A DNA stretch of 17,830 bases from FW021-bin31 sp964478125 (GTDB lineage: Bacteria > Bacteroidota > Bacteroidia > Chitinophagales > Chitinophagaceae). The notes beneath the pieces were generated by a model, which worked only from the letters and a program-made list of their open reading frames with translations, made no database searches and was not told the DNA's origin. Numbering within the stretch: position 1 is the stretch's first letter; each line of letters opens with the position of its first letter. This document shows positions 7,023-14,656 of the stretch, one piece after another. Both the position numbers and the translations under genes were made by a program. Where the stretch lies: assembly GCA_964478125.1 (NCBI GenBank), contig CAYZGR010000063.1, forward strand, positions 1 through 17,830, given 5' to 3'.

Positions 7023-8579
7023 ATGGAACTCTCAAACCTCAAAAAGGATATCAATGTAAGAAGAAAAGGCTCCGATATTTCCTCTCTTGTTTATGGTAAG
7101 ATCCCCCCTCAGGCCAAAGATCTGGAAGAAGCCGTTTTAGGCGCCATCATGCTGGAAAAAAGCGCTTTTGATACCGCCATTGAGATCTTACGCCCGGAAT
7201 GCTTTTATGTAGAATCCCACCAGCGGATTTTCAGAGCTATGAAAGATCTATCGGATAAATCCATGCCCATAGATTTGCTCACTGTAGCAGAAGAATTAAA
7301 GATGCAGGGGGATCTTGAACTCGTAGGAGGTCCCTATTATCTGACCCGCCTGACCAATATGGTAGCTTCTACCGCCAACATGGAAGCACATGCCCGTATT
7401 GTGTTGCAAAAATTTATTCAAAGAGAGCTGATCCGTATCTCGGGTGAGATCATTAAAGAGGCCTTCGAAGATTCCACCGATGTCTTCGACCTGATGAATA
7501 CCGCAGAACAGAAATTGTATGAGATCACCGACAACCATCTCAGAAAAAACTATAGCAATATAGGGGATGTCTTAAAGCAAACCCTGGAACGTATAGAAGA
7601 GCTCCGGAAAAATGAAGAAGATATCAATGGCGTGCCCTCCGGCTATAAAAACCTGGATGGCATTACCCGGGGCTGGCAATCTACAGACCTGATCATCCTG
7701 GCCGCCCGCCCTTCTGTAGGTAAGACCGCCTTCGCCTTAAATTTGGCGCTAAAAGCCGCAACCCATCCTCATAAACCCACCGCTACCGCAGTATTTTCGT
7801 TGGAAATGTCCGCCGGACAGATTGTACAACGCCTGCTGTCAATGACCTCGGATGTATTGCTCGAGCGTATTTCATCCGGGAAGATGGAAGATTATGAAAT
7901 GAAACAATTGATGGTTAAAGGCATTGAACCTTTATCCGAAACAAAAATATTTCTGGATGATACCCCTGCATTGAACATGTTTGAACTCCGCGCAAAATGT
8001 CGCCGCTTAAAGCATAAAAACAATCTGGGGCTGGTTATCATTGATTATCTGCAGTTAATGACCGGAGGAAATGATCGCAATACCAACCGGGAGCAGGAGA
8101 TCAGTAAAATTTCCAGAGACCTTAAAGCGCTGGCGAAAGAGCTGGAATTGCCCGTGATTGCCCTATCCCAGTTAAGCCGGGAGGTAGAACGTCGCCGGGA
8201 CGGAAATAAAATGCCCATGTTGAGCGACCTGCGCGAATCGGGGGCCATCGAACAAGATGCCGATATGGTGTTGTTCCTCTATCGTCCGGAATATCACGAT
8301 CAGACTGCCGATGAAAATGGGGAATCTATTAAAGGGCTCACCCAGGTAAAGATCGCCAAGCACCGAAACGGACGGTTAGACACCCTGAATTTCCGTGCCT
8401 TATTGGAAGTTCAACGCTTCGAAGAAATGGATAATATGGAAGATGGAACCGGAGGATATGATGGATTTTACGGTGGAGATGACAGTCAGGGCGGCGGAGA
8501 CGGGCCTCGTCTTTACATCCAAAAAGGTTCCCGCATGAACGACATGACCTTTGACGATCCCGATGAACCTCCCTTTTAA
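7023..8579 (+). CDS. dnaB: Replicative DNA helicase DnaB
   Basis: DnaB is the hexameric 5'-3' helicase that unwinds the replication fork and recruits primase. The N-terminal helical domain (about 28-130) has the typical opening EEAVLGAIML. The RecA-like motor domain carries Walker A in ARPSVGKTA (K234, T235), the catalytic Glu in SLEM (E261), Walker B in LVIIDYLQLM (D341), the SQLSREVERR segment (382-391), and the arginine-finger region around R448 in HRNG. The C-terminal tail (about 466-518) is glycine-rich and acidic and ends DPDEPPF, longer than in enterobacterial DnaB. No intein interrupts the motifs. The gene is preceded by DnaA-box-like sites and converges on the Pit gene with a 7-base gap. 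Confidence 0.98.
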   Translation: MELSNLKKDINVRRKGSDISSLVYGKIPPQAKDLEEAVLGAIMLEKSAFDTAIEILRPECFYVESHQRIFRAMKDLSDKSMPIDLLTVAEELKMQGDLELVGGPYYLTRLTNMVASTANMEAHARIVLQKFIQRELIRISGEIIKEAFEDSTDVFDLMNTAEQKLYEITDNHLRKNYSNIGDVLKQTLERIEELRKNEEDINGVPSGYKNLDGITRGWQSTDLIILAARPSVGKTAFALNLALKAATHPHKPTATAVFSLEMSAGQIVQRLLSMTSDVLLERISSGKMEDYEMKQLMVKGIEPLSETKIFLDDTPALNMFELRAKCRRLKHKNNLGLVIIDYLQLMTGGNDRNTNREQEISKISRDLKALAKELELPVIALSQLSREVERRRDGNKMPMLSDLRESGAIEQDADMVLFLYRPEYHDQTADENGESIKGLTQVKIAKHRNGRLDTLNFRALLEVQRFEEMDNMEDGTGGYDGFYGGDDSQGGGDGPRLYIQKGSRMNDMTFDDPDEPPF

Positions 8580-8586
8580 AAATGCT

Positions 8587-9636
8587 TTACTGAAAAATGG
8601 AAGTGATCCAATAAATACCGGCTGCCAGTAAAGCGCTGACCGGTATGGTTAATATCCAGGCCCATAACAAACTATAGGTTACTCCCCATCTAACGGCGGA
8701 CAAGCGTTTGGTTGCTCCCACCCCAATAATAGAGCCTGTAATAGTATGAGTGGTGCTAACAGGGATGCCTAAACTCTCGGTAATAAATAAGGTGATGGCC
8801 CCTCCAAGTTCGGCTCCCACTCCTTCAAAAGGGGTTACCTTAGTAATGCGCGTTCCCATCGTTTTTACAATTCGCCATCCGCCCATCATGGTTCCTAAAG
8901 CCATTGCCGAATAACAGGCAAAAGGGATCCACTCCGGCAGATGATTTATTTGAATTTTCCCATCGGCCAGGGCATAACCAATGTGTAACCAATGAGGAAC
9001 AGAATCCGCGTTTCCATGAATTCCTAGGATATACACCACTACGGCCGCTGCTATAATACCCATGGTCTTTTGAGCATCGTTTCCGCCATGCCCCAGACTT
9101 AAAGCAGCCGAAGATATAAGTTGCAGGTACTTAAAGGTATGTTCGGTTTTACCATAAGAGGATTTTTTACTGAACTGAATGATGATCAGGGAAATTATTA
9201 TGGCGATTATCATACCAATGATCGGTGCAAGAAAAATAAATAGTACAACTTTTGATATAACCGTCAGATTAACCACGTCAAAGCCTGCATGCGCGATAGC
9301 CGCACCGGCAAACCCGCCTATCAAGGTATGTGATGAACTGGAAGGAATCCCCAGCCACCAAGTAATCAAATTCCAGGTGATAGCTGCTAACAGCCCACAG
9401 AGGATGACCCATAAATTAATCTGGAGTGTATTAGCCACCTTGGCTACCGAATCTGCCACGTTCAAGTCAAAGATCCAATAGGCCATAAAGTTAAAAAAGG
9501 CCGCCCACAACACCGCTTGAAACGGAGTAAGTACTTTGGTGGAAACGATGGTAGCAATAGAATTGGCCGAATCATGAAATCCGTTGATCAGATCAAAAAC
9601 GATGGCAAGGCCTATAATGACAACAAGTAAAATCAT
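8587..9636 (-). CDS. pit: PiT-family inorganic phosphate permease
   Basis: This inner-membrane low-affinity phosphate transporter moves metal-phosphate with protons (or Na+). The 349-residue chain is almost entirely hydrophobic helices, about ten. It has the duplicated PiT signature: GFHDSANSIATIVST near residues 19-33 and GHGGNDAQKT in the second half. The paired re-entrant motifs GIPSSSSHTLIGG and GIPVSTTHTITGS are also present. It is shorter than E. coli PitA (about 500 residues) but similar to the compact Pit proteins that are paired with DUF47 partners. It lies 32 bases downstream of the DUF47 gene on the same strand, so the two form an operon read from the promoter at 10339-10346. Transport of phosphate is well supported by family; the coupling ion is not determined. 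Confidence 0.95.
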   Translation of the reverse strand: MILLVVIIGLAIVFDLINGFHDSANSIATIVSTKVLTPFQAVLWAAFFNFMAYWIFDLNVADSVAKVANTLQINLWVILCGLLAAITWNLITWWLGIPSSSSHTLIGGFAGAAIAHAGFDVVNLTVISKVVLFIFLAPIIGMIIAIIISLIIIQFSKKSSYGKTEHTFKYLQLISSAALSLGHGGNDAQKTMGIIAAAVVVYILGIHGNADSVPHWLHIGYALADGKIQINHLPEWIPFACYSAMALGTMMGGWRIVKTMGTRITKVTPFEGVGAELGGAITLFITESLGIPVSTTHTITGSIIGVGATKRLSAVRWGVTYSLLWAWILTIPVSALLAAGIYWITSIFQ

Positions 9637-9668
9637 ATCAGGTCAGCTGTGGAATAAGAGAAACCGAT

Positions 9669-10316
9669 TTAAGCATATTTAATAATGATAGATTCTAAAA
9701 CGTTGGCTACATCTTCACATTTATCGGTTGCCCCTTCAAGAGATTGCAGGATCTCTTTTAATTTGATGACCCGTAATACATCTCCGTTATCTTCAAAAAG
9801 GCAGGCAATTTTATCTTCATATACATCATCCGCTTGATTCTCCAGGCTGTTGATCCGCACACAGGCATCGGTAATAATCCGTATATTATTCATAGAACTT
9901 AATTCATGGATCGCCATTTTCACTTCCATGGTAGAATCGAAAATGATCCGACTCAGCTTTGAAATACTTTCATTTTTTTCAACAACTTTATAAAGAATTA
10001 TTTTTTTGGATGCCCCATGAATATAATCGGCTACATCGTCTAGTCTGGATGCCAGCATGTGGATATCTTCTCTATCAAAAGGAGTAATAAAGTTTCGTCC
10101 CAACTCTACAAAAATTCTGTGGGTAGTGTCGTCGTTAGTATGCTCCAGGTCTGCTATTTGCCTAAAGATCTCTTTTTTCTTTTCAAAATTGCTTTCATCC
10201 ACCCCTTTTCTTAAAAGGATTGCCATTTCTTCCAAAGTATTAGAAACCTGTTCAAACAAGGCATAGAAAACTTTGTCTTTGGGGAGAAAAAATTTGAGGA
10301 CGCTGTTAAAATTCAT
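9669..10316 (-). CDS. DUF47 / PhoU-like Pit accessory protein
   Basis: The 215-residue, all-helical soluble protein belongs to the DUF47 (TIGR00153-type) family related to PhoU, commonly encoded with Pit transporters and thought to regulate their activity. It starts with the typical FLPKDKVFYALFEQ (residues 10-23). It has acidic metal-binding-like helices such as HMLASRLDDVADYI (about 90-105) and LQSLEGATDKCEDVANVL near the C-terminus, similar to the E/DxxxD clusters that bind metal in PhoU. There is no signal peptide or membrane segment. It is first gene of the operon with pit. The upstream gap to the histidine kinase gene holds its promoter and a 17-base AT-rich dyad (10386-10402). Confidence 0.93.
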   Translation of the reverse strand: MNFNSVLKFFLPKDKVFYALFEQVSNTLEEMAILLRKGVDESNFEKKKEIFRQIADLEHTNDDTTHRIFVELGRNFITPFDREDIHMLASRLDDVADYIHGASKKIILYKVVEKNESISKLSRIIFDSTMEVKMAIHELSSMNNIRIITDACVRINSLENQADDVYEDKIACLFEDNGDVLRVIKLKEILQSLEGATDKCEDVANVLESIIIKYA

Positions 10317-10338
10317 ATTGTTTTCTTAACATTCGGGA

Positions 10339-10346
10339 CAAAAATA
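10339..10346 (-). promoter_or_regulatory. -7 element of the DUF47-pit operon
   Basis: On the minus strand TATTTTTG matches TAnnTTTG exactly. A TTTG (10364-10367) lies 17 bases further upstream. The transcript would begin near 10334, about 17 bases before ATG 10316. Confidence 0.6.
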
Positions 10347-10385
10347 AAAATCCTTTTCGTATTCAAAGTATAAAAAGAAATTCTT

Positions 10386-10402
10386 AATATTAAATTAATA
10401 TT
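10386..10402. promoter_or_regulatory. AT-rich dyad upstream of the DUF47-pit operon
   Basis: AATATTAA, one base, TTAATATT: a perfect 8-base inverted repeat. It lies about 50-70 bases upstream of the expected DUF47 transcription start and 6 bases after the histidine kinase stop. It could be an activator site for the neighbouring regulator, or a weak hairpin at the end of the kinase transcript. In AT-rich DNA it could also be chance. Confidence 0.3.
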
Positions 10403-10407
10403 GGGAT

Positions 10408-11457
10408 TTATTCCTTCGCCTTGTCTAAGGTGAACCCGAATGTAGAGCCTACTTTAGGCTTACTGCGTACGTTAATGGTCTGACCATGCGCCTCCACCAG
10501 GTGTTTGACAATCGCCAGTCCCAGGCCGGATCCCCCGATATTTCGGTCCCGTCCTTTATCCGTCCTGTAGAAACGCTCAAAAACCCGTGCCAGATGATCT
10601 TCATTCATTCCGATGCCATCATCCGAGATCTCGATCAATATTTTTTGACCATCCAGATCATAAAAACTGGCAATCACATGACCGTCGATTTTACCATATT
10701 TGATCGCATTGTCTATCAGATTAATTAAAACCCGGTGGATCTTATCTTTATCGGCAAAAACTTTCAACGGAGCCTCGCATCCCTTCTTAATAGAAAAAGT
10801 AATATTCTTCTGCGCGGCTTTTAAAGCAAGCGTATGAAAAACCTCTTTTGCTTCCTCCTGAATAACAAAAGTAGTAGGATCAGGCTTGATACTGCCGCTC
10901 TCAATCTCGGTAATCTCATCCAGATCATCAATCAGACCGCACAACCGGTCTATATTTTTGGCGGCATGCTCCAAAAACTGACGATGGACCTCCGGATCTT
11001 TGTCGGCTCCGTCCAACAGCGTATGGACATATCCCTGTATCGCAAAAACCGGCGTTTTTAATTCATGCGACAGGTTATATAAAAACTCCTTTCTATACTT
11101 GGCATTGCGCTGAAGATCCTCTATCTCGGTTTTTTTTTGAATAGCCCATTTCTTCACATCCTCGCTCACTTCATCAATGCTCTTCTGAGGAAGAATATGT
11201 TTATTAAAAAAGGCCTCCCGATTCGTAGCCTTGGTTTGATAAATAAATTTATAGATCAGCTTGATCTTTCGATAAACAAATTGCTGCAGCGAATATTTAA
11301 AAAGGGCATAGCTAACGATAAAGACCACGATAAAAGCGATCACGGCACTCTCCCACCTTAGCCTCAGGATAAGACTGCATAACCCGAAGGCGACGCCTAA
11401 TATAAGGGCATTGTATGCCGCAAGGGCGCCTGGAGAAGTATTTTTATTTTCCAACAT
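10408..11457 (-). CDS. Membrane sensor histidine kinase (PhoR-like)
   Basis: This is the sensor of the two-component system with the response regulator encoded just upstream. The 349-residue protein has two N-terminal membrane helices (about 13-31 and 38-56) separated by only a few residues, so it has almost no periplasmic sensing domain, and no PAS domain is evident. The HisKA domain has the phospho-accepting H131 in FLYNLSHELKTP. The HATPase domain has the N box with N250 in NLIDNAIKYG, G1 DDGIGM (279-284), the F box ERFYR (294-298) and G2 GGSGLGLA (308-315). All catalytic motifs are intact. The compact sensor suggests it reads a membrane or cytoplasmic signal, for example from the neighbouring Pit/DUF47 proteins; that is inference. 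It is 67 bases downstream of the regulator gene. Confidence 0.93.
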   Translation of the reverse strand: MLENKNTSPGALAAYNALILGVAFGLCSLILRLRWESAVIAFIVVFIVSYALFKYSLQQFVYRKIKLIYKFIYQTKATNREAFFNKHILPQKSIDEVSEDVKKWAIQKKTEIEDLQRNAKYRKEFLYNLSHELKTPVFAIQGYVHTLLDGADKDPEVHRQFLEHAAKNIDRLCGLIDDLDEITEIESGSIKPDPTTFVIQEEAKEVFHTLALKAAQKNITFSIKKGCEAPLKVFADKDKIHRVLINLIDNAIKYGKIDGHVIASFYDLDGQKILIEISDDGIGMNEDHLARVFERFYRTDKGRDRNIGGSGLGLAIVKHLVEAHGQTINVRSKPKVGSTFGFTLDKAKE

Positions 11458-11474
11458 AGTTTTCTGCTTCTTCC

Positions 11475-11510
11475 AAATTTAATAAATTTCAGCGTATCAA
11501 AAAAAGATAC
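11475..11510. promoter_or_regulatory. Two inverted repeats between regulator and kinase genes
   Basis: In the 67-base gap there are two dyads. GTATC/GATAC (11494-11498 and 11506-11510) flank a run of seven A (T on the coding strand). AAATTTA/TAAATTT (11475-11481 and 11483-11489) are separated by one base. In the minus-strand transcript they would lie between the regulator stop and the kinase start and may affect processing or relative expression. Neither has a typical terminator U-tract after a GC-rich stem. Confidence 0.3.
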
Positions 11511-11524
11511 ATCCTTTTCACGTT

Positions 11525-12205
11525 TTATACTTCCAATTTGTATCCAACTCCTTTCACCGTTTTAATGATATCGGCCTGCATTTTTTTTCTTATTTTCCGG
11601 ACATGTACATCAATTGTCCGATCGCCGACAATAACTGCTGTTCCCCATACCTCCCGTAAGATTTCATCACGTAGGAACACCCGGCCCGGATGCAATGCAA
11701 ACAATTCCAATAATTCAAATTCCTTTTTGGCCAAATGGAAGGTCTTATTCTTATAACCGACCATAAAACGGGTCCGGTCAATCACAAGGGACCCCACACG
11801 GATACAATCCGCATTTATATCCTTTGAGGTTCTACGAAGGACTGCCTGGATACGGCTCAAAAGCAAACGCGGCTTAATGGGCTTTACAATATAATCATCG
11901 GCGCCGATATTCAGACCCTGTACCTGAGCCCGCTCATTTCCCAATGCCGAGAGAAAGAGAACCGCGGTATTTTTAAACCGGCTTTGCTTTCTTAATTCTA
12001 TCAGCATCTCAAAACCATTTTTGCCCGGCATCATAATATCCAAAAGAATGAGATCCGGCAAAAATTCTTTTGCCTTCAACAACCCTTCCTCCCCATTGGT
12101 TGCCACCTCCGTCAGAAATCCCTCGCGACGCAGATTGTAACGGATGATTTCCAGAATATCCGTTTCATCATCTACTATCAAAACTTTGGGACCTTCGGAG
12201 TTCAT
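11525..12205 (-). CDS. OmpR/PhoB-family response regulator
   Basis: This is a DNA-binding regulator of 226 residues. The receiver domain has the acidic pair D12-D13 (VDDE), the phosphorylation site D56 in LLDIMMPG, S86 in LFLSAL and K108 in IVKP. The C-terminal winged-helix domain (about 125-226) has the OmpR-type recognition helix region GDRTIDVHVRKIRKKM and ends GVGYKLEV. ATG 12205 is chosen over the in-frame ATG at 12262, since it places the receiver start at the usual distance. A near-consensus -7 element on the minus strand (TATTATTG, 12228-12235) would also start transcription after the longer start. It is encoded ahead of its kinase and next to the phosphate operon, so a PhoB-like role is likely, but OmpR-family members cannot be told apart by sequence alone. 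Confidence 0.93.
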   Translation of the reverse strand: MNSEGPKVLIVDDETDILEIIRYNLRREGFLTEVATNGEEGLLKAKEFLPDLILLDIMMPGKNGFEMLIELRKQSRFKNTAVLFLSALGNERAQVQGLNIGADDYIVKPIKPRLLLSRIQAVLRRTSKDINADCIRVGSLVIDRTRFMVGYKNKTFHLAKKEFELLELFALHPGRVFLRDEILREVWGTAVIVGDRTIDVHVRKIRKKMQADIIKTVKGVGYKLEV

Positions 12206-12339
12206 AGGGTTCAGAATAATTTGGAGACAATAATAGACATTTTTTAATATACTACCCTCCATTTTGAAAAATTACTGTTAAATTCCATCAAACCAGGGCA
12301 TTCGAAGGGTTTGTTAAAGGTATAATAAAAAAATGGCTA

Positions 12340-12347
12340 TAAATTTG
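12340..12347 (+). promoter_or_regulatory. -7 element of the 748-residue exported protein gene
   Basis: TAAATTTG matches TAnnTTTG exactly, 30 bases before ATG 12378. It drives transcription away from the response regulator gene. Confidence 0.6.
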
Positions 12348-12377
12348 CAGTAGCTGTAGGAATTTAAACGGAAACTG

Positions 12378-14624
12378 ATGAAAAAGCTTTTTATTCTTTT
12401 TGTAACTGGATTCACCGGTATCTTTTCATGCCTTTGCATAACCGGAACCGCCTCGGTTCTGCAAAGCACAAAAAAAGACACCTCTGTCACTCTTATCCCT
12501 ATTTATCTCCAATTGTGGCATGATCGGATATCTGAACAACAACAAAATGCAGATAAATTTGATGGCACGGCAGATCGTAGGGTTAAAATTTCACAAGATG
12601 ACGACCTTAATCAAAAGGCCACCCACGCTATTTTCAATCAGGTAAACCAAATGCGATCCGAAATTGAGACTTCTTCTGAAGATAAACGTCATAAGATACT
12701 GTATCTGAACAGTATATATGGCATGCTGAAAAAGTTTAACCTGGAGCGTCAGGATGGGAAACTGGAGGGTAAGCTGGCGCCTCTGCTCGTAAAAAACTTT
12801 TCAGAGATGCTAAAAACCGATCAAGAAGGAAAAAGTATAGCAGGGCTTGTCAAAAAAGTACCCTACGAGGTAGGTGCCATCAACACGTCCTTATTCAGCC
12901 AGAATTATGGGTACAACCAGGCCCGTACTTATTTACTGCGAAAATACGGTAAGGAGCATCCGGAGGATTTTCTCAATTCCCTGAATCGTTATTATTCCGA
13001 TCTTATTAATGAGTCGTTTATAGATACAATAGTGGCTCATATAGCACACATTTATCCTGTACAAGTGTACAATTACGCCACTTCCTATACGGCTTTGGGA
13101 CGCAGGATCCGCCATAATCCGGACACCCTGGTAAAAACCATAGTCAATATAGGTTCCTCCCCCAAGGCCATACGGCTTCTCCCCTTTCTGGAGTACATAG
13201 CCAACGGCACCTACTCCATATCGGAACTGGAAAAGATCGCTTCGAACGATGACGCTTTTTACAAGTTATCTGTAAAAACGCTTATCGATATGAATAAAAA
13301 GGCACTGGCCAATACGCATCCTATCGGATTGAAAACCATGGAAGCAAATGTGAAAAAACGGGCCATGCGTTATATTCGAATTGTAAACGAGCTTCATGAA
13401 AGTCCCAACAGTGTGCGATTTGCCATTGCCAATAAACTGACGCCTCAGGAAATTTATTACGTTTTGGTAAATGGACAGGAAGAGATCTATACCTCCAGTT
13501 TTGTCGGGTTGTACCAGCGGATGATGCAGCGCATGGATCCCCCGAAAGGAGATCGGTTCCTGGTCTCTTTGGTCTTTGATCATTTCAGAAAGTTTATCAC
13601 GCTTTCAGCAGCCTACAATACCCTGGATCCGTTTCTGGAAACCATGAAACCCGCCAATGCCAGCCTGCTGATGCGTAAATTCGTGAGCGGATTGGAATAT
13701 ACCACCGGTCTGGAAGATGCAGTAGATGTGGCAGACGCTTTTGGTAGTATTAAAGATACGCAACTGTTGACAAGCCTTCAGCAACAGGTGAATATGAATT
13801 TCCAAAAAATGGTCAGTGAGGACAATGAAAGAGGAAAAGTCATTTACGGCCTATTGGCCACGCTCTTTAATACACGAAATTCCAGTAGCAAAGCCAGCGA
13901 CTGGGCAGATAAAATGGCTGAGAAACTAAATTTGCCCCCATTGGATTATATCCCCTTTAAGGAATTGACCAACAGTGAGGGGCATGTATATGAAGAGGTC
14001 TTTTTTTATGGAGATAAAGATGGATTCATGTCTTATAATAGCTTCATGTCCAGCTTCAGAAACAGCGACTGGCAGATTGAGAATAATAAATATTGGGTAA
14101 AGATCACATCCACGAAAGGCAAACCTATTACCATCTTTGCAAAGAAACCCATGAAAACGGAAGATGAAGAGGGAATGCAGGCGCTTCAGGAGTATTTACA
14201 GAAGCATAACATCAACCCTACTGTTTTTATACATCGGGGACACAGCTATCACGTAAAAGCTACCATTCAGGAGTTACAGAGTTCTGCCAAGCTGGTTATG
14301 TTGGGTTCTTGCGGTGGATACAACAGCCTGGCCAATGTATTAAATGTAGCACCTGACGCACAAATTATTACTTCCAAACAAACCGGCGCTATGGGCGTAA
14401 ATGAACCCATTATAAGGGCTATTGAGCGAAATATCCGGGAAGGAAAAGATCTGGAATGGGAAAAGATATGGAAACATCTGGATGCCTTCTTTAAAAGCTC
14501 GCCTCATTATTATGAATTGTTTCAGGACTATATCCCTCCACAGGAAAATCTGGGTGCGGTATTTATCAAAGCCTATAAAAAGTTAATGGATGCAAAGGCC
14601 CCTGTAGATAATACGGACGTATAG
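12378..14624 (+). CDS. Exported protein of unknown function with a caspase-like His/Cys C-terminus
   Basis: The 748-residue product begins with a signal peptide: KK, then a hydrophobic stretch to about residue 25. The cut could be type I after TGTAS, or lipidation at C18 in IFSC; the second is a poor lipobox. The long middle part (about 50-570) is mainly helical and matches nothing I recognise. The C-terminal region has a predicted strand and turn TVFIHRGHSYH (H619, H622), a helix, then strand KLVMLGSCGG with C645. This is the order of the catalytic His and Cys in clan CD peptidases (caspase, gingipain, CHAT). The 23-residue spacing is shorter than in the members I know, so protease activity is a hypothesis. 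It stands alone, divergent from the response regulator and convergent with the S10 peptidase. I recall similar C-termini in uncharacterised Bacteroidota proteins. Confidence 0.7.
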   Translation: MKKLFILFVTGFTGIFSCLCITGTASVLQSTKKDTSVTLIPIYLQLWHDRISEQQQNADKFDGTADRRVKISQDDDLNQKATHAIFNQVNQMRSEIETSSEDKRHKILYLNSIYGMLKKFNLERQDGKLEGKLAPLLVKNFSEMLKTDQEGKSIAGLVKKVPYEVGAINTSLFSQNYGYNQARTYLLRKYGKEHPEDFLNSLNRYYSDLINESFIDTIVAHIAHIYPVQVYNYATSYTALGRRIRHNPDTLVKTIVNIGSSPKAIRLLPFLEYIANGTYSISELEKIASNDDAFYKLSVKTLIDMNKKALANTHPIGLKTMEANVKKRAMRYIRIVNELHESPNSVRFAIANKLTPQEIYYVLVNGQEEIYTSSFVGLYQRMMQRMDPPKGDRFLVSLVFDHFRKFITLSAAYNTLDPFLETMKPANASLLMRKFVSGLEYTTGLEDAVDVADAFGSIKDTQLLTSLQQQVNMNFQKMVSEDNERGKVIYGLLATLFNTRNSSSKASDWADKMAEKLNLPPLDYIPFKELTNSEGHVYEEVFFYGDKDGFMSYNSFMSSFRNSDWQIENNKYWVKITSTKGKPITIFAKKPMKTEDEEGMQALQEYLQKHNINPTVFIHRGHSYHVKATIQELQSSAKLVMLGSCGGYNSLANVLNVAPDAQIITSKQTGAMGVNEPIIRAIERNIREGKDLEWEKIWKHLDAFFKSSPHYYELFQDYIPPQENLGAVFIKAYKKLMDAKAPVDNTDV

Positions 14625-14656
14625 TGCACACTTTCCGCCAGATCATGGTGATGGTA

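Noticed and set aside
7023..8579. Intein in dnaB
   Set aside because: dnaB is a common intein site, but all helicase motifs are contiguous and the length (518) is normal.
13266..13583. 105-residue minus-strand open frame within the 748-residue gene
   Set aside because: It is a shadow of the plus-strand gene, which has signal peptide and promoter.
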